The notes under the pieces are model-generated. The model had not been told where the DNA came from. It searched no databases and saw only the letters and a program-made list of their open reading frames with translations. DNA of 64,000 nucleotides from Erythrobacter sp047872805. Its GTDB lineage: Bacteria; Pseudomonadota; Alphaproteobacteria; Sphingomonadales; Sphingomonadaceae. Below, piece after piece: positions 1 to 7,220 of this stretch; the stretch's first letter is position 1, and every line of letters starts with the position of its first letter. The position numbers and the translations under genes were made by a program. The stretch lies in the NCBI RefSeq assembly GCF_047872805.1, contig NZ_JBLQUK010000002.1, positions 235,123-299,122 of the forward strand, given 5' to 3'.

Positions 1-242
1 AGGCGGCCTATTTCGGAGCGTTGCAAACCGATGCCGATGAATATGGCGAACCGCCCGCTGCCTATCCCGCAGGTGACAGCGAACGGTTCGAGCAGGTCGG
101 TGCGGTGGAGGCGCGGTTGGACCGGCTCGCGCTGTATCGCGGGCGGCAATTGCATTCGGGGATCATTCCCGACCCTGCCGCGCTATCAGCCGACCCCGCC
201 AAGGGCCGGCTGACAGTCAATATGTTCCTGCTGGGTGCCTGA
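1..242 (+). CDS. DUF6445 family protein, C-terminal fragment (5' end outside window)
   Basis: The reading frame is open from the window edge (first full codon at position 3) and gives about 79 residues ending in a stop at 242. The segment with LALYRGRQLHSGII followed by LSADPAKGRLTVNMFL matches, from memory, the C-terminal signature of DUF6445 proteins, in which an invariant Tyr-Arg...Leu-His-Ser stretch precedes a Gly-Arg-Leu-Thr-x-Asn strand. Family members are often found near TonB-dependent receptors and flavin-dependent tryptophan halogenases in sphingomonads; their biochemical function is not established, although the His-containing strand pair resembles a dioxygenase-like fold. It converges on the TonB receptor gene with only 3 bases between the two stop codons. 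Family assignment is moderately secure; the true start is not visible. Confidence 0.7.
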   Translation, partial: AAYFGALQTDADEYGEPPAAYPAGDSERFEQVGAVEARLDRLALYRGRQLHSGIIPDPAALSADPAKGRLTVNMFLLGA

Positions 243-245
243 GCG

Positions 246-2618
246 CTAGAAATTGACTTCGGCAGTGACGTAGAACCGCCGCGGGTCGCCAAAAAAGCCG
301 GTCAGCGTCCCTTCGCGGCCCAATGTCGGCACAAACGGCGCGCCGCCGGTTCCGCCCGCCACGAAATTGTATCCTGCGACGATATATTCCTTGTCGAACA
401 GGTTCTTGGCATGCGCGCCGATTGAGAACCGCCCTTCGTCATCGCTGTAGACAATCCCGGCATCCACCAGCACGAATCCATCCTGATCGAGGAAGGCATT
501 AGGCGTTTCAAACTGGCTGGCATCCGACCGCAGCGATGCGCTGCCGAGGAAGTTAAGCATGCCGTTCGCTGCTGGAATACCAAGGTTGAAGCCCATATGC
601 GCGGTGATGTCAGGAGTGTTCTGGAACACCCGTTGATCCGCCACATCAACCCCGAAAGCATCAATGAAGGTGTTGAACTTGGCATCGAGATAGCCGAGCG
701 ACCAATTGACGTTGAAACGGCTGCCTGGCCCGGCAAAATCGCGACCGACCAATGCGTTTCCTTCAAATTCAAACCCGTTCACATCCGCGCTTGCGGCGTT
801 GGAGGTGATCCCGATGAAGCTGTCGTTGACCCCGTCGCCATTGGTGTCGACGCCCACCGATCCGGGGATCTGGACATCGTCATACTGGCCCAGGAACCCG
901 GCCAGCGAGATATTGAGACGGTTGTCGAGCAGCGATGCTTTCCACCCCAATTCATAGCTGTCGACCGTTTCGGGGGCGAAGCTGAGGAATTCGAACTGAT
1001 CCGCGCCGTCAATATCGCCGTCACCGTCCAGATCAGGGGCCGCAGAGGTCTGCCCGCGCGGGTCAAAGCCGCCTCCCTTGAACCCTTGCGAATAGGTGAA
1101 ATAGACGGTGTGGTCGCGGTTGGGCTGCCAACTGATCGAGGCGCGCGGGTTGAAATCCTCGAACGTCGCGCTGCCTTGAAAATCGCTGGTCACGGCAATC
1201 GCCACGGCAGGGCTATTGGGAATAAACAGGTCGGAGAACCCGCCGATAAAGGTCGTGCGCAGCACCCGGCTGGTGCGTTTGTCATTGGTGTAACGCCCGC
1301 CAAGTGAGACGCTGATCGTGTCGGTCAGCTCATAGGTGAAATCGCCGAAGAAGCTGTAGGTTTCGGTCCCGACATCGCCCAATGTCTGCGCGTTCAGCCC
1401 CGGCAGACCGATCAACGCCCCGGTGTTGGCGAGCAGAACGTCAAAGGCGGTAAAGGCGCTGGCATCAAGGTAATAGGCACCCAGCACGCCAGACAGTCGC
1501 TCGCCTTCGTAAACCAGCTGCAATTCCTGGCTGAACTGATCGTTTTCATAGATCGCGGGAACGTCCAGATCGCCGGCGGGCAGGCTGTCGAAATCAATTG
1601 GCGTGGTGGAACTGTCTTCGCGGTAGCCTGTGATCGATTTCAGCGTGATCGTATCGGACAGCTCGACCGCGATGTTCAGAGCGCCGCCATAGGCTTCGAC
1701 TTCCTGATCGACGACATTCAGCCCGGCGCGGGTGTCGAACACGTCATCCAGCACCGGCGCGCCGGTCAGCAGGCCGGGGATCAGCCGGTGGCCTTGCCGC
1801 GCTTCGCTGTTGTCCTTCACATAATCGCCCGACAGCCGGACGAAAACCGGGCCATTGTCGAATTCAATCGTGCCGCGCGCCGCCCACACGTCCTTGTTGT
1901 AATTCTCTGTGCCCAGGTTGAGATTGTCGCCAAACCCGCCGCGGGACAGCCGCGCCCCGCTGGCACCGATGGTCAGCGTGTCGGTCAGCGGGGTGGAGCC
2001 GGTGACGATCAGATCGGCCTGATCGTAGGAGCCATAGGTGCCGCGCACCGACAGACTGGTTTCGTCGGGCAGTTCAGCGGTCACATATTTGATCGCGCCG
2101 CCGATCGTGTTGCGGCCATACAAAGTCCCTTGCGGACCGCGCAGCACCTCGATCCGTTCGACATCATAGACATCGAGCACGGCGGCCTGCGGGCGGTTGA
2201 GATAGACGTCATCGACATACAGGCCGACGCCCGCTTCAAACCCGGCAACCGGGTCCTGTTGACCGACACCGCGAATGAAGGCGGTGAGCGTGGTGTTGGT
2301 GCCGCGGCTGACTTCCAGCGTGATGTTGGGCACTTGCTGGGCGATCTGGGTGATTTCCTGCACGCCTTGCTGTTCCAGCGCTTCGCCGGTGATCGCGGTC
2401 ACCGACAGCGGCACATCCTGCAGGCGTTCTGCACGCCGCCGGGCGGTGACGAGGATGCCATTGCCTTGCGTTTCTTCCGCAATCTCGGCGGCGTTCGTGG
2501 CTTGTCCCTGCGCTGCGGCGGGGGCGGCGAAGGTCGCAATCGCGGCGCAGCCGGACAACAGCAGCGCGCGACCGGGAATGGGCGCGCGAATCGAGGTCAT
2601 ATGCATTGAATTGGTCAT
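246..2618 (-). CDS. TonB-dependent receptor
   Basis: A 790-residue outer-membrane receptor. It begins with a signal peptide ending near APAAAQ, followed by a TonB-box-like ILVTARRR, then a plug domain with FIRGVGQQDP, a YVDDVYL strand and VLRGPQGTLYGRNTIGG. A 22-strand barrel is expected, and the last residues RRFYVTAEVNF end in the aromatic residue typical of outer-membrane barrels. It should take up a large ligand (siderophore, glycan, polyphenol or terpenoid) using TonB energy; the substrate cannot be read from sequence. I chose the ATG at 2618 because a GGGAGAG ribosome-binding site precedes it; 2633 is an alternative. Two Asp-rich calcium-loop-like segments lie in the middle of the barrel. 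It is divergent from a TetR gene and a palindromic operator lies between them, so it is probably repressed by that regulator. Confidence 0.93.
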   Translation of the reverse strand: MTNSMHMTSIRAPIPGRALLLSGCAAIATFAAPAAAQGQATNAAEIAEETQGNGILVTARRRAERLQDVPLSVTAITGEALEQQGVQEITQIAQQVPNITLEVSRGTNTTLTAFIRGVGQQDPVAGFEAGVGLYVDDVYLNRPQAAVLDVYDVERIEVLRGPQGTLYGRNTIGGAIKYVTAELPDETSLSVRGTYGSYDQADLIVTGSTPLTDTLTIGASGARLSRGGFGDNLNLGTENYNKDVWAARGTIEFDNGPVFVRLSGDYVKDNSEARQGHRLIPGLLTGAPVLDDVFDTRAGLNVVDQEVEAYGGALNIAVELSDTITLKSITGYREDSSTTPIDFDSLPAGDLDVPAIYENDQFSQELQLVYEGERLSGVLGAYYLDASAFTAFDVLLANTGALIGLPGLNAQTLGDVGTETYSFFGDFTYELTDTISVSLGGRYTNDKRTSRVLRTTFIGGFSDLFIPNSPAVAIAVTSDFQGSATFEDFNPRASISWQPNRDHTVYFTYSQGFKGGGFDPRGQTSAAPDLDGDGDIDGADQFEFLSFAPETVDSYELGWKASLLDNRLNISLAGFLGQYDDVQIPGSVGVDTNGDGVNDSFIGITSNAASADVNGFEFEGNALVGRDFAGPGSRFNVNWSLGYLDAKFNTFIDAFGVDVADQRVFQNTPDITAHMGFNLGIPAANGMLNFLGSASLRSDASQFETPNAFLDQDGFVLVDAGIVYSDDEGRFSIGAHAKNLFDKEYIVAGYNFVAGGTGGAPFVPTLGREGTLTGFFGDPRRFYVTAEVNF

Positions 2619-2649
2619 TGGCTTCTCTCCCAAACCTTATTGACGATGA

Positions 2650-2678
2650 CCAATATTGAAAGTTGAACCAACTTTCAA
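2650..2678 (-). promoter_or_regulatory. TetR-type operator overlapping a candidate promoter of the TonB receptor gene
   Basis: A perfect 10-base inverted repeat, TTGAAAGTTG at 2656-2665 and CAACTTTCAA at 2669-2678, with a 3-base centre. It lies between two divergent genes, 38 bases from the receptor start and 57 from the tetR start. On the minus strand, TTGAAA (complement of 2673-2678) and TATTGG (complement of 2650-2655) are 17 bases apart, so the palindrome fills the spacer of a plausible sigma-70 promoter. That placement fits repression of the receptor and autoregulation of tetR. The palindrome is directly visible; the binding protein is inferred. Confidence 0.7.
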
Positions 2679-2735
2679 GTTCCGTCTTGTGCATGATGCT
2701 CTCAGCGCTTAATCCTGCTGGCGGAAGGATAAAGG

Positions 2736-3401
2736 ATGGATGTTCCAACCGGGACCAATGCTGAGGCCAATGCACAGGCCAGCGAGGCCAAGGTTCCGCG
2801 CACCGATCGCGGTCGCCGGACCTTGCGCAAGCTGCTCGATGCATCGGCGATAGAGTTTGGCGAGAGGGGCTTTCACGAAGCCTCGGTCAGTTCAATCACG
2901 CGCCGTGCAGGCGTGGCGCTGGGCACGTTCTATACCTATTTCGACAGCAAGGACGCGCTGTTTCGCGCCTTGGTCGCGGATATGAGCGATGCGGTCAAAA
3001 CCAGCGCGCGGCAGGCGCTGCGTGAGGATATGGGCGCCTTGGAAATTGAGCGCGCCGCCTTGACCGCCTTTCTCGAATTCGCCCACGAACATAAAGAGGT
3101 TTACCGCATCATCGACGAGGCCGAATTTGTCGATCCGGCCAGCTACCGCGCGCATTATGAAACCGTTGCGGAGCGTATAAGGGGGCGTTTGGAGGCGGGA
3201 TCGGCGGCGGGCGAATTGCGCGCTGGGCTGGGCGAGATCGAAGCCTGGGCAGTGATGGGTATGAACGTTTTTATCGGCCTGCGGTTTTCGGTATGGGAAG
3301 GCCAATCCGGTGCGGCCGGGTCCGGCGAACCGGGGCAGGACTTCGATCAGATCGCAGCGACCGTCAACGCCATGCTGGCGCGAGGAATCCTGGCGCGCTG
3401 A
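2736..3401 (+). CDS. TetR/AcrR family transcriptional regulator
   Basis: A 221-residue regulator. The N-terminal helix-turn-helix spans about residues 24-75, with the typical run of VSSITRRAGVALGTFYTYF followed by KDALFRALV. The C-terminal part is an all-helical ligand and dimer domain without recognisable ligand specificity. A good ribosome-binding site (GGAAGGATAAAGG) precedes the ATG. It is divergent from the TonB receptor with a shared 10+10 base palindrome, so it most likely represses both the receptor and itself and is released by the receptor's substrate or a derivative of it. It has a preceding hydrophilic N-terminal arm of about 20 residues that could contribute to DNA binding. Confidence 0.93.
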   Translation: MDVPTGTNAEANAQASEAKVPRTDRGRRTLRKLLDASAIEFGERGFHEASVSSITRRAGVALGTFYTYFDSKDALFRALVADMSDAVKTSARQALREDMGALEIERAALTAFLEFAHEHKEVYRIIDEAEFVDPASYRAHYETVAERIRGRLEAGSAAGELRAGLGEIEAWAVMGMNVFIGLRFSVWEGQSGAAGSGEPGQDFDQIAATVNAMLARGILAR

Positions 3402-3440
3402 TCGCTAAACCAAGCATGTGGCGGCGGGTCTAGCGAAAGA

Positions 3441-3467
3441 CCCCGCCTCGCATGGTGCGAAGCGGGG
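3441..3467. terminator. Bidirectional terminator hairpin between tetR and sodB
   Basis: CCCCGCCTCGCA (3441-3452) pairs with TGCGAAGCGGGG (3456-3467) with one mismatch and a 3-base loop. It lies between two convergent stop codons (3401 and 3500). On the minus strand the stem is followed by GTCTTTC. It probably ends both transcripts. Confidence 0.6.
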
Positions 3468-3499
3468 TTGGCTGAAACGCTGCATTCTTTGCGCTTGGT

Positions 3500-4111
3500 T
3501 CAGTTCGGATAGGTCCAGGCGCTGCCGCGTGCGAGGTTTTCGCTGGCAAACGCCCAGTTCAGCTTTCCATCGACAACCGCGTCGAGATAGGCCGGGCGCT
3601 TGTTCTGGTGGTCGAGGTAATAAGCGTGTTCCCACACATCCACGGTCAGCAGCGGGTTGAAATCGCTGTCGGCCAGCGTGTCGCCATCGTGGGTTTCCTC
3701 GATCGACAGTTTGCCGTCCTTTTCCGCGAGCCACACCCAGCCGCTGGCAAAATGGCCAACGCCGCGTGCCTTCAATTGTTCTTTGAGCGCGTCGACCGAA
3801 CCAAAAGCCTCGTCAATCTTGGCCTTCAATTCATCCGAAGGGGCGGTTTCGCTGGCTGCCATCGAATGCCAGTAGAACGCATGGTTCCAGCTTTGCGCGG
3901 CATTGTTGAACAGGCCCTGATTGCTGCCGCGAGCAGCGGCGACGATTGTTTCCATCGACGCGTTGGCATGATCTGTACCTTCGATCGCGGCGTTCATCTT
4001 GTCGATATAGGTCTGGTGATGCTTGCCATAGTGGAACGACAGCGTTTCGGCTGAAATCGCCGGAGCAAGCGCGGTGTCGGCATAGGGCAGGTCGATAAGT
4101 TTGAATGCCAT
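3500..4111 (-). CDS. sodB: Superoxide dismutase, Fe type
   Basis: A 203-residue cytoplasmic enzyme that converts superoxide to oxygen and hydrogen peroxide. The N-terminal helical hairpin carries FHYGKHHQTYIDKMN (first metal His), then NNAAQSWNHAFYW (second His), and the C-terminal domain has DVWEHAYYLDHQN with the Asp and third His. The Gln in NNAAQSWNH is at the position that marks iron rather than manganese enzymes. Length is normal for the family. The ATG at 4111 begins MAFKLIDLPY, the conserved start; the open frame upstream of it does not resemble protein. It is monocistronic as far as can be seen, with a hairpin downstream. Confidence 0.96.
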   Translation of the reverse strand: MAFKLIDLPYADTALAPAISAETLSFHYGKHHQTYIDKMNAAIEGTDHANASMETIVAAARGSNQGLFNNAAQSWNHAFYWHSMAASETAPSDELKAKIDEAFGSVDALKEQLKARGVGHFASGWVWLAEKDGKLSIEETHDGDTLADSDFNPLLTVDVWEHAYYLDHQNKRPAYLDAVVDGKLNWAFASENLARGSAWTYPN

Positions 4112-4327
4112 TGTATGTCCCTCTCGTCTTTGGGTTGGGGTATGTAAACTCAACGCAAGGGCCACATAATGGTTGCAGCGCCGGATTGAAAGCACACCCT
4201 CGAATTGCCTTGGCTTGCTTGTGGTTAGCCGCTTTCAGGCAATTGCAGCTAACCGCGCTTCGTGCCATGGACTGGGATCGAAATAATAGGGCAGCGTCAG
4301 AACGCGCCCGTCGCAGGGGTAGATGTC
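4112..4327. other. Intergenic region with two interleaved inverted repeats
   Basis: This gap lies between the divergent sodB and the S26-like gene and should hold both promoters. It contains AATTGCCT (4203-4210) pairing with AGGCAATT (4237-4244), and GGTTAGC (4223-4229) pairing with GCTAACC (4248-4254). The arms interleave in the order A-B-A'-B', so as RNA they could form either a pseudoknot or two mutually exclusive hairpins. No known RNA family is recognised and no clear promoter boxes are evident. Confidence 0.35.
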
Positions 4328-4636
4328 TTGGACTTGCTGGGCTTCAGCCTGGTTCTGGTGAACGGCAAGCGCATGGGCCGCGTCTTGCCGCATCGGTCGA
4401 TTGCGCTGTTCCGGCGCAAGCGCAAAGTGTCCAAGGGCGATATTGTCCTCGTTAAACACCCGGAATTCGGGACGCTGGTAAAAACCTGTGCCGCCGTCAC
4501 CATCAACGGACGCTATTCGCTGCGCGGCGCAACCCCGGATGCGGAAAGCGAATTGCGTCTCGGCGCGATTGAAGGGCGCTATATCAAGGGCACGTTGGTG
4601 GCGAAGCTGTTCAAGGGCTGGACACTAAAAAGTTAG
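4328..4636 (+). CDS. S24/S26 peptidase-like protein with the nucleophile position changed
   Basis: About 102 residues. The order VNGKRMGRVLPHRSIALF, then SKGDIVLVKHPEFGTLVKT, then IEGRYIKGTLVAKL follows the small signal-peptidase/LexA fold, where the usual pattern is G-x-S-M-x-P...GD-x-V-L-V...V-K. Here the catalytic Ser of GxSM is replaced by Arg (GKRM), while the expected Lys (LVKT) is kept. It may therefore be a non-catalytic relative. I set the start at a TTG at 4328 preceded by AGGGGT; a GTG at 4262 would add 22 residues, but that extension has unlike codon use (two ATA codons) and does not resemble the family. It converges with the carotenoid oxygenase gene and the two stop codons overlap. 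Confidence 0.5.
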   Translation: MDLLGFSLVLVNGKRMGRVLPHRSIALFRRKRKVSKGDIVLVKHPEFGTLVKTCAAVTINGRYSLRGATPDAESELRLGAIEGRYIKGTLVAKLFKGWTLKS

Positions 4637-6174
4637 GCGGCGATGGGGTCGCGCCTGAATTCGGCATCGGCGCGCAATTGCCCATGATCCACCCAGACCG
4701 AATGCACGCCGCTTGAAATCTTGTGCGGCAAACGCGCGCGGCAGATCGGGCCCTTGCTCACATCGCTTGCATCAAGGATGGCCAGTTCGGATGTGCCGGT
4801 GTTCTCGTCGATCAGGAAAGTGACAAGGTAGCCTTCATCCTCCTTGGTCGCGAGACCTTGTCTGCCTACCGCTTCGCTACTTGAGGCGGGCTTGCGCGGC
4901 ACCATCGGGCTTTCGCTGGCATAGACGCCTTCGGGCAGGGTGAAGACCTGTTCCTCCCCGGTTTCGGTGTCGTGGCGGACATAACCGTTGAACAGAAACC
5001 AGCCGGGCCGCGTGGTGGTGGACCAGATATAGCGGTTCTGCTGCATCAGATAATCGGGGTTGATCATCCCGAATTCGACGATCCGGTCCGACAGCCGTTC
5101 CTCGCGGCATTCCCCCGTGGCCAGGTTAAACCGCCAGCGGTGCAGCCGGCTCTGGAAAGAATGTTCGTCAACATAGGCCATCATATGACTGTATTGGCCA
5201 GCCTCCGCGATTGGATCGGGCATCGGCTTGTCCTGATAATACCCCTCAAGCACCACTTCATCGCCGTCTGGACCCGAAACTTCATAGGCGTTGGTCCAGT
5301 GCAGCACATAGGTGGGCGAGGCTTCGAACCAGCGAATATCCCCCGGCTGCCCCCGGCGCGGAATCAGCGCAAAGCGGGTCGGCACCCCTTCGTGTATGCG
5401 CGCCGCGTGGATGTTCCGCTCCAGCAGAACAGCGTCCCAGTACAGCGGCATGTCATTCAGGATCGACCAGTTTTTCGTGTTCGCCATATCATGCGGCAGG
5501 CGCGGTCCCGGCAGCGGGATCGGCACATAATGCACCAGCCTGCCCGCCCGGTCGACCACGCCGTAATGCATATAAGGCGCGTGTTTCGAGTAATTGAAGA
5601 ACATCAGTTCGCCCGTCTCCTCATCGACCTTGGGATGGGCAGAAACCCCGTCCAGCGGCCCCCAGGGCGCCTTGCCCAGATTGTCGAGCGTCACCGGGTC
5701 GAGCATCCATGCCTCTCCGCATTGATACAGCGTTGCATAGGCCACCCCGGCATGAACAATGATGTCGGTGCTGCCGGTGTCCTTTAGCCCGCCATGCGCG
5801 CCAAAGCCGGGGCGTAGGCTCGTGCCATGCGGGTCCATCAACCCGCCCCACAGCGCACTGCCGGCGATCTGCTCCTGTTCAAAGCAATGCGTGCGAATGA
5901 AGCGGTTGCGATAGCTCGCTTTGCCTCCGGAAATGCTCACCTGATGCACCATCGCATCGCCATCAAAGGGGTGATGGCGGCCCAGCGGCTGATGCACCGG
6001 GTTTTCGGTGTTGCGCAGATAGACCCCGTCAATATCTGCCGGGATCGCGCCGTAAGTTACCTCCAGCTTGTCAACGTCCACTTCTTCGTGGCACGGTGTC
6101 CATGCGCCCGAAAGGTAGGGGTGGTTCGACGGCTGTAGGCTGATCTTGACCGGCGGATGGCGCGTGATTGGCAT
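4633..6174 (-). CDS. Carotenoid cleavage oxygenase (RPE65/lignostilbene dioxygenase family)
   Basis: A 513-residue seven-bladed propeller-type non-heme iron enzyme that cleaves a double bond in a carotenoid, apocarotenoid or stilbene. The four iron-ligand histidine contexts are visible in order: SAHPKVD, LPHDMANTKNW, YVLHWTNAYE and, near the C-terminus, SSGVHSVWVDHG. The N-terminal LSGAWTPCHEE...GAIPADIDGVYLRNTENP is the standard family opening. The start at 6174 has a GGGAGAG ribosome-binding site; a longer frame reaches 6249 but looks non-coding. Sphingomonads make carotenoids and degrade lignin-derived stilbenes, so either substrate class is possible. It is divergent from the universal stress protein. 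Confidence 0.92.
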   Translation of the reverse strand: MPITRHPPVKISLQPSNHPYLSGAWTPCHEEVDVDKLEVTYGAIPADIDGVYLRNTENPVHQPLGRHHPFDGDAMVHQVSISGGKASYRNRFIRTHCFEQEQIAGSALWGGLMDPHGTSLRPGFGAHGGLKDTGSTDIIVHAGVAYATLYQCGEAWMLDPVTLDNLGKAPWGPLDGVSAHPKVDEETGELMFFNYSKHAPYMHYGVVDRAGRLVHYVPIPLPGPRLPHDMANTKNWSILNDMPLYWDAVLLERNIHAARIHEGVPTRFALIPRRGQPGDIRWFEASPTYVLHWTNAYEVSGPDGDEVVLEGYYQDKPMPDPIAEAGQYSHMMAYVDEHSFQSRLHRWRFNLATGECREERLSDRIVEFGMINPDYLMQQNRYIWSTTTRPGWFLFNGYVRHDTETGEEQVFTLPEGVYASESPMVPRKPASSSEAVGRQGLATKEDEGYLVTFLIDENTGTSELAILDASDVSKGPICRARLPHKISSGVHSVWVDHGQLRADAEFRRDPIAA

Positions 6175-6301
6175 GTGTCTCTCCCTTGATCGCCAGAATA
6201 GCCGATGCGCGGCAATGCGCAAAGCGTGGGCAATATTGATCCCGATCAAAGACTCATCCCGGCGGGCGGACCATTGTGAAGAGCAACCAAGGAGAGCCCC
6301 G

Positions 6302-7120
6302 ATGAAAACGATCCTGCTTCACATCGACAGCGACCATTGCATGGAAGCGCGTCTGCAAGTGGCCATGGATATTGCCCGCGCCACCGGCGGCCACATCACC
6401 TGCTTGCAGGCGGTCAGTTATGATGTCTTTGCCCCCGGCGATTTCTACGGTTCGGCAATGGCAGCGGCGATCCCGCATATCCGGGAGGCGGCTGAGAAAT
6501 TGCGCGCAAAGATCGAAGCCGACCTCGCCAACGAAGATGTCTCGTGGGAATGGCGTTTCTTCCACGGCATCGCAGAACACCGCCTGCTCGAACAATCGGC
6601 GCTGCACGATATCATCATCGTTGGCCCGCATGACGTCGGCGAGGAGGGCGCGCTTGGCCCCTCTGCCATGGCAGGCGAGCTAGCTCTAAAGGCTCCTACG
6701 CCGGTGCTGGTGGTGCCCGGCGATACCAAACGGCTGGATGTCAGTGCGCCGGTGCTGATCGCATGGAACGGGTCATCCGAAGTCTGCGTCGCCCTGCGCG
6801 CGGCGGTGCCGCTGCTGGCGCTGTCTAGCCAGGTGTATTTGGCCTGCGTCACCGATAATGAGGAAAAGACCCGCTTCGATTTCTCCGCCAGCGAAGGCGC
6901 GAGATATTTGAGCGGACATGGCATTGCTGCTGAAATATCCGAAATCCCGCGCGGCGAGGCGAAGGTTGCCGACACGCTGTTTTCTGCCGCGCAACTGCAC
7001 GATTGCGGGATGATGGTGATGGGTGCCTATGGCCACTCACGTCTGGCGGAAATGCTGCTGGGCGGGGTCACCAGGCGGATTTTGAGCGACCCGCAGATGC
7101 CAATCTTACTGGCGCATTGA
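6302..7120 (+). CDS. Universal stress protein, tandem-domain UspA type
   Basis: A 272-residue cytoplasmic protein made of two Usp domains. The N-terminal half starts MKTILLHIDSD. The C-terminal half ends with VMGAYGHSRLAEMLLGGVTRRIL, the G-x2-G-x9-G-G-(S/T) loop that binds ATP in this family. The first domain has a less perfect version (VGPHDVGEEGALG). A clear AGGAGA ribosome-binding site precedes the ATG at 6302. It is followed after about 100 bases by potassium transporter genes in the same direction; Usp domains often accompany ion transporters, so a regulatory link is possible but not shown. Confidence 0.93.
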   Translation: MKTILLHIDSDHCMEARLQVAMDIARATGGHITCLQAVSYDVFAPGDFYGSAMAAAIPHIREAAEKLRAKIEADLANEDVSWEWRFFHGIAEHRLLEQSALHDIIIVGPHDVGEEGALGPSAMAGELALKAPTPVLVVPGDTKRLDVSAPVLIAWNGSSEVCVALRAAVPLLALSSQVYLACVTDNEEKTRFDFSASEGARYLSGHGIAAEISEIPRGEAKVADTLFSAAQLHDCGMMVMGAYGHSRLAEMLLGGVTRRILSDPQMPILLAH

Positions 7121-7220
7121 GGGACCGGGCGGGCAGGCGCTGTCCGAAGAGAATCTCGCCGCTTGTATCGCCGTTCCAACAGATGTTGCGTTGCGCGAGA
7201 AGCTCGGCCATTGCGATGGG

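Noticed and set aside
1788..2609. A 273-residue plus-strand frame opposite the TonB receptor
   Set aside because: Antisense shadow; the receptor plug motifs on the minus strand are unambiguous.
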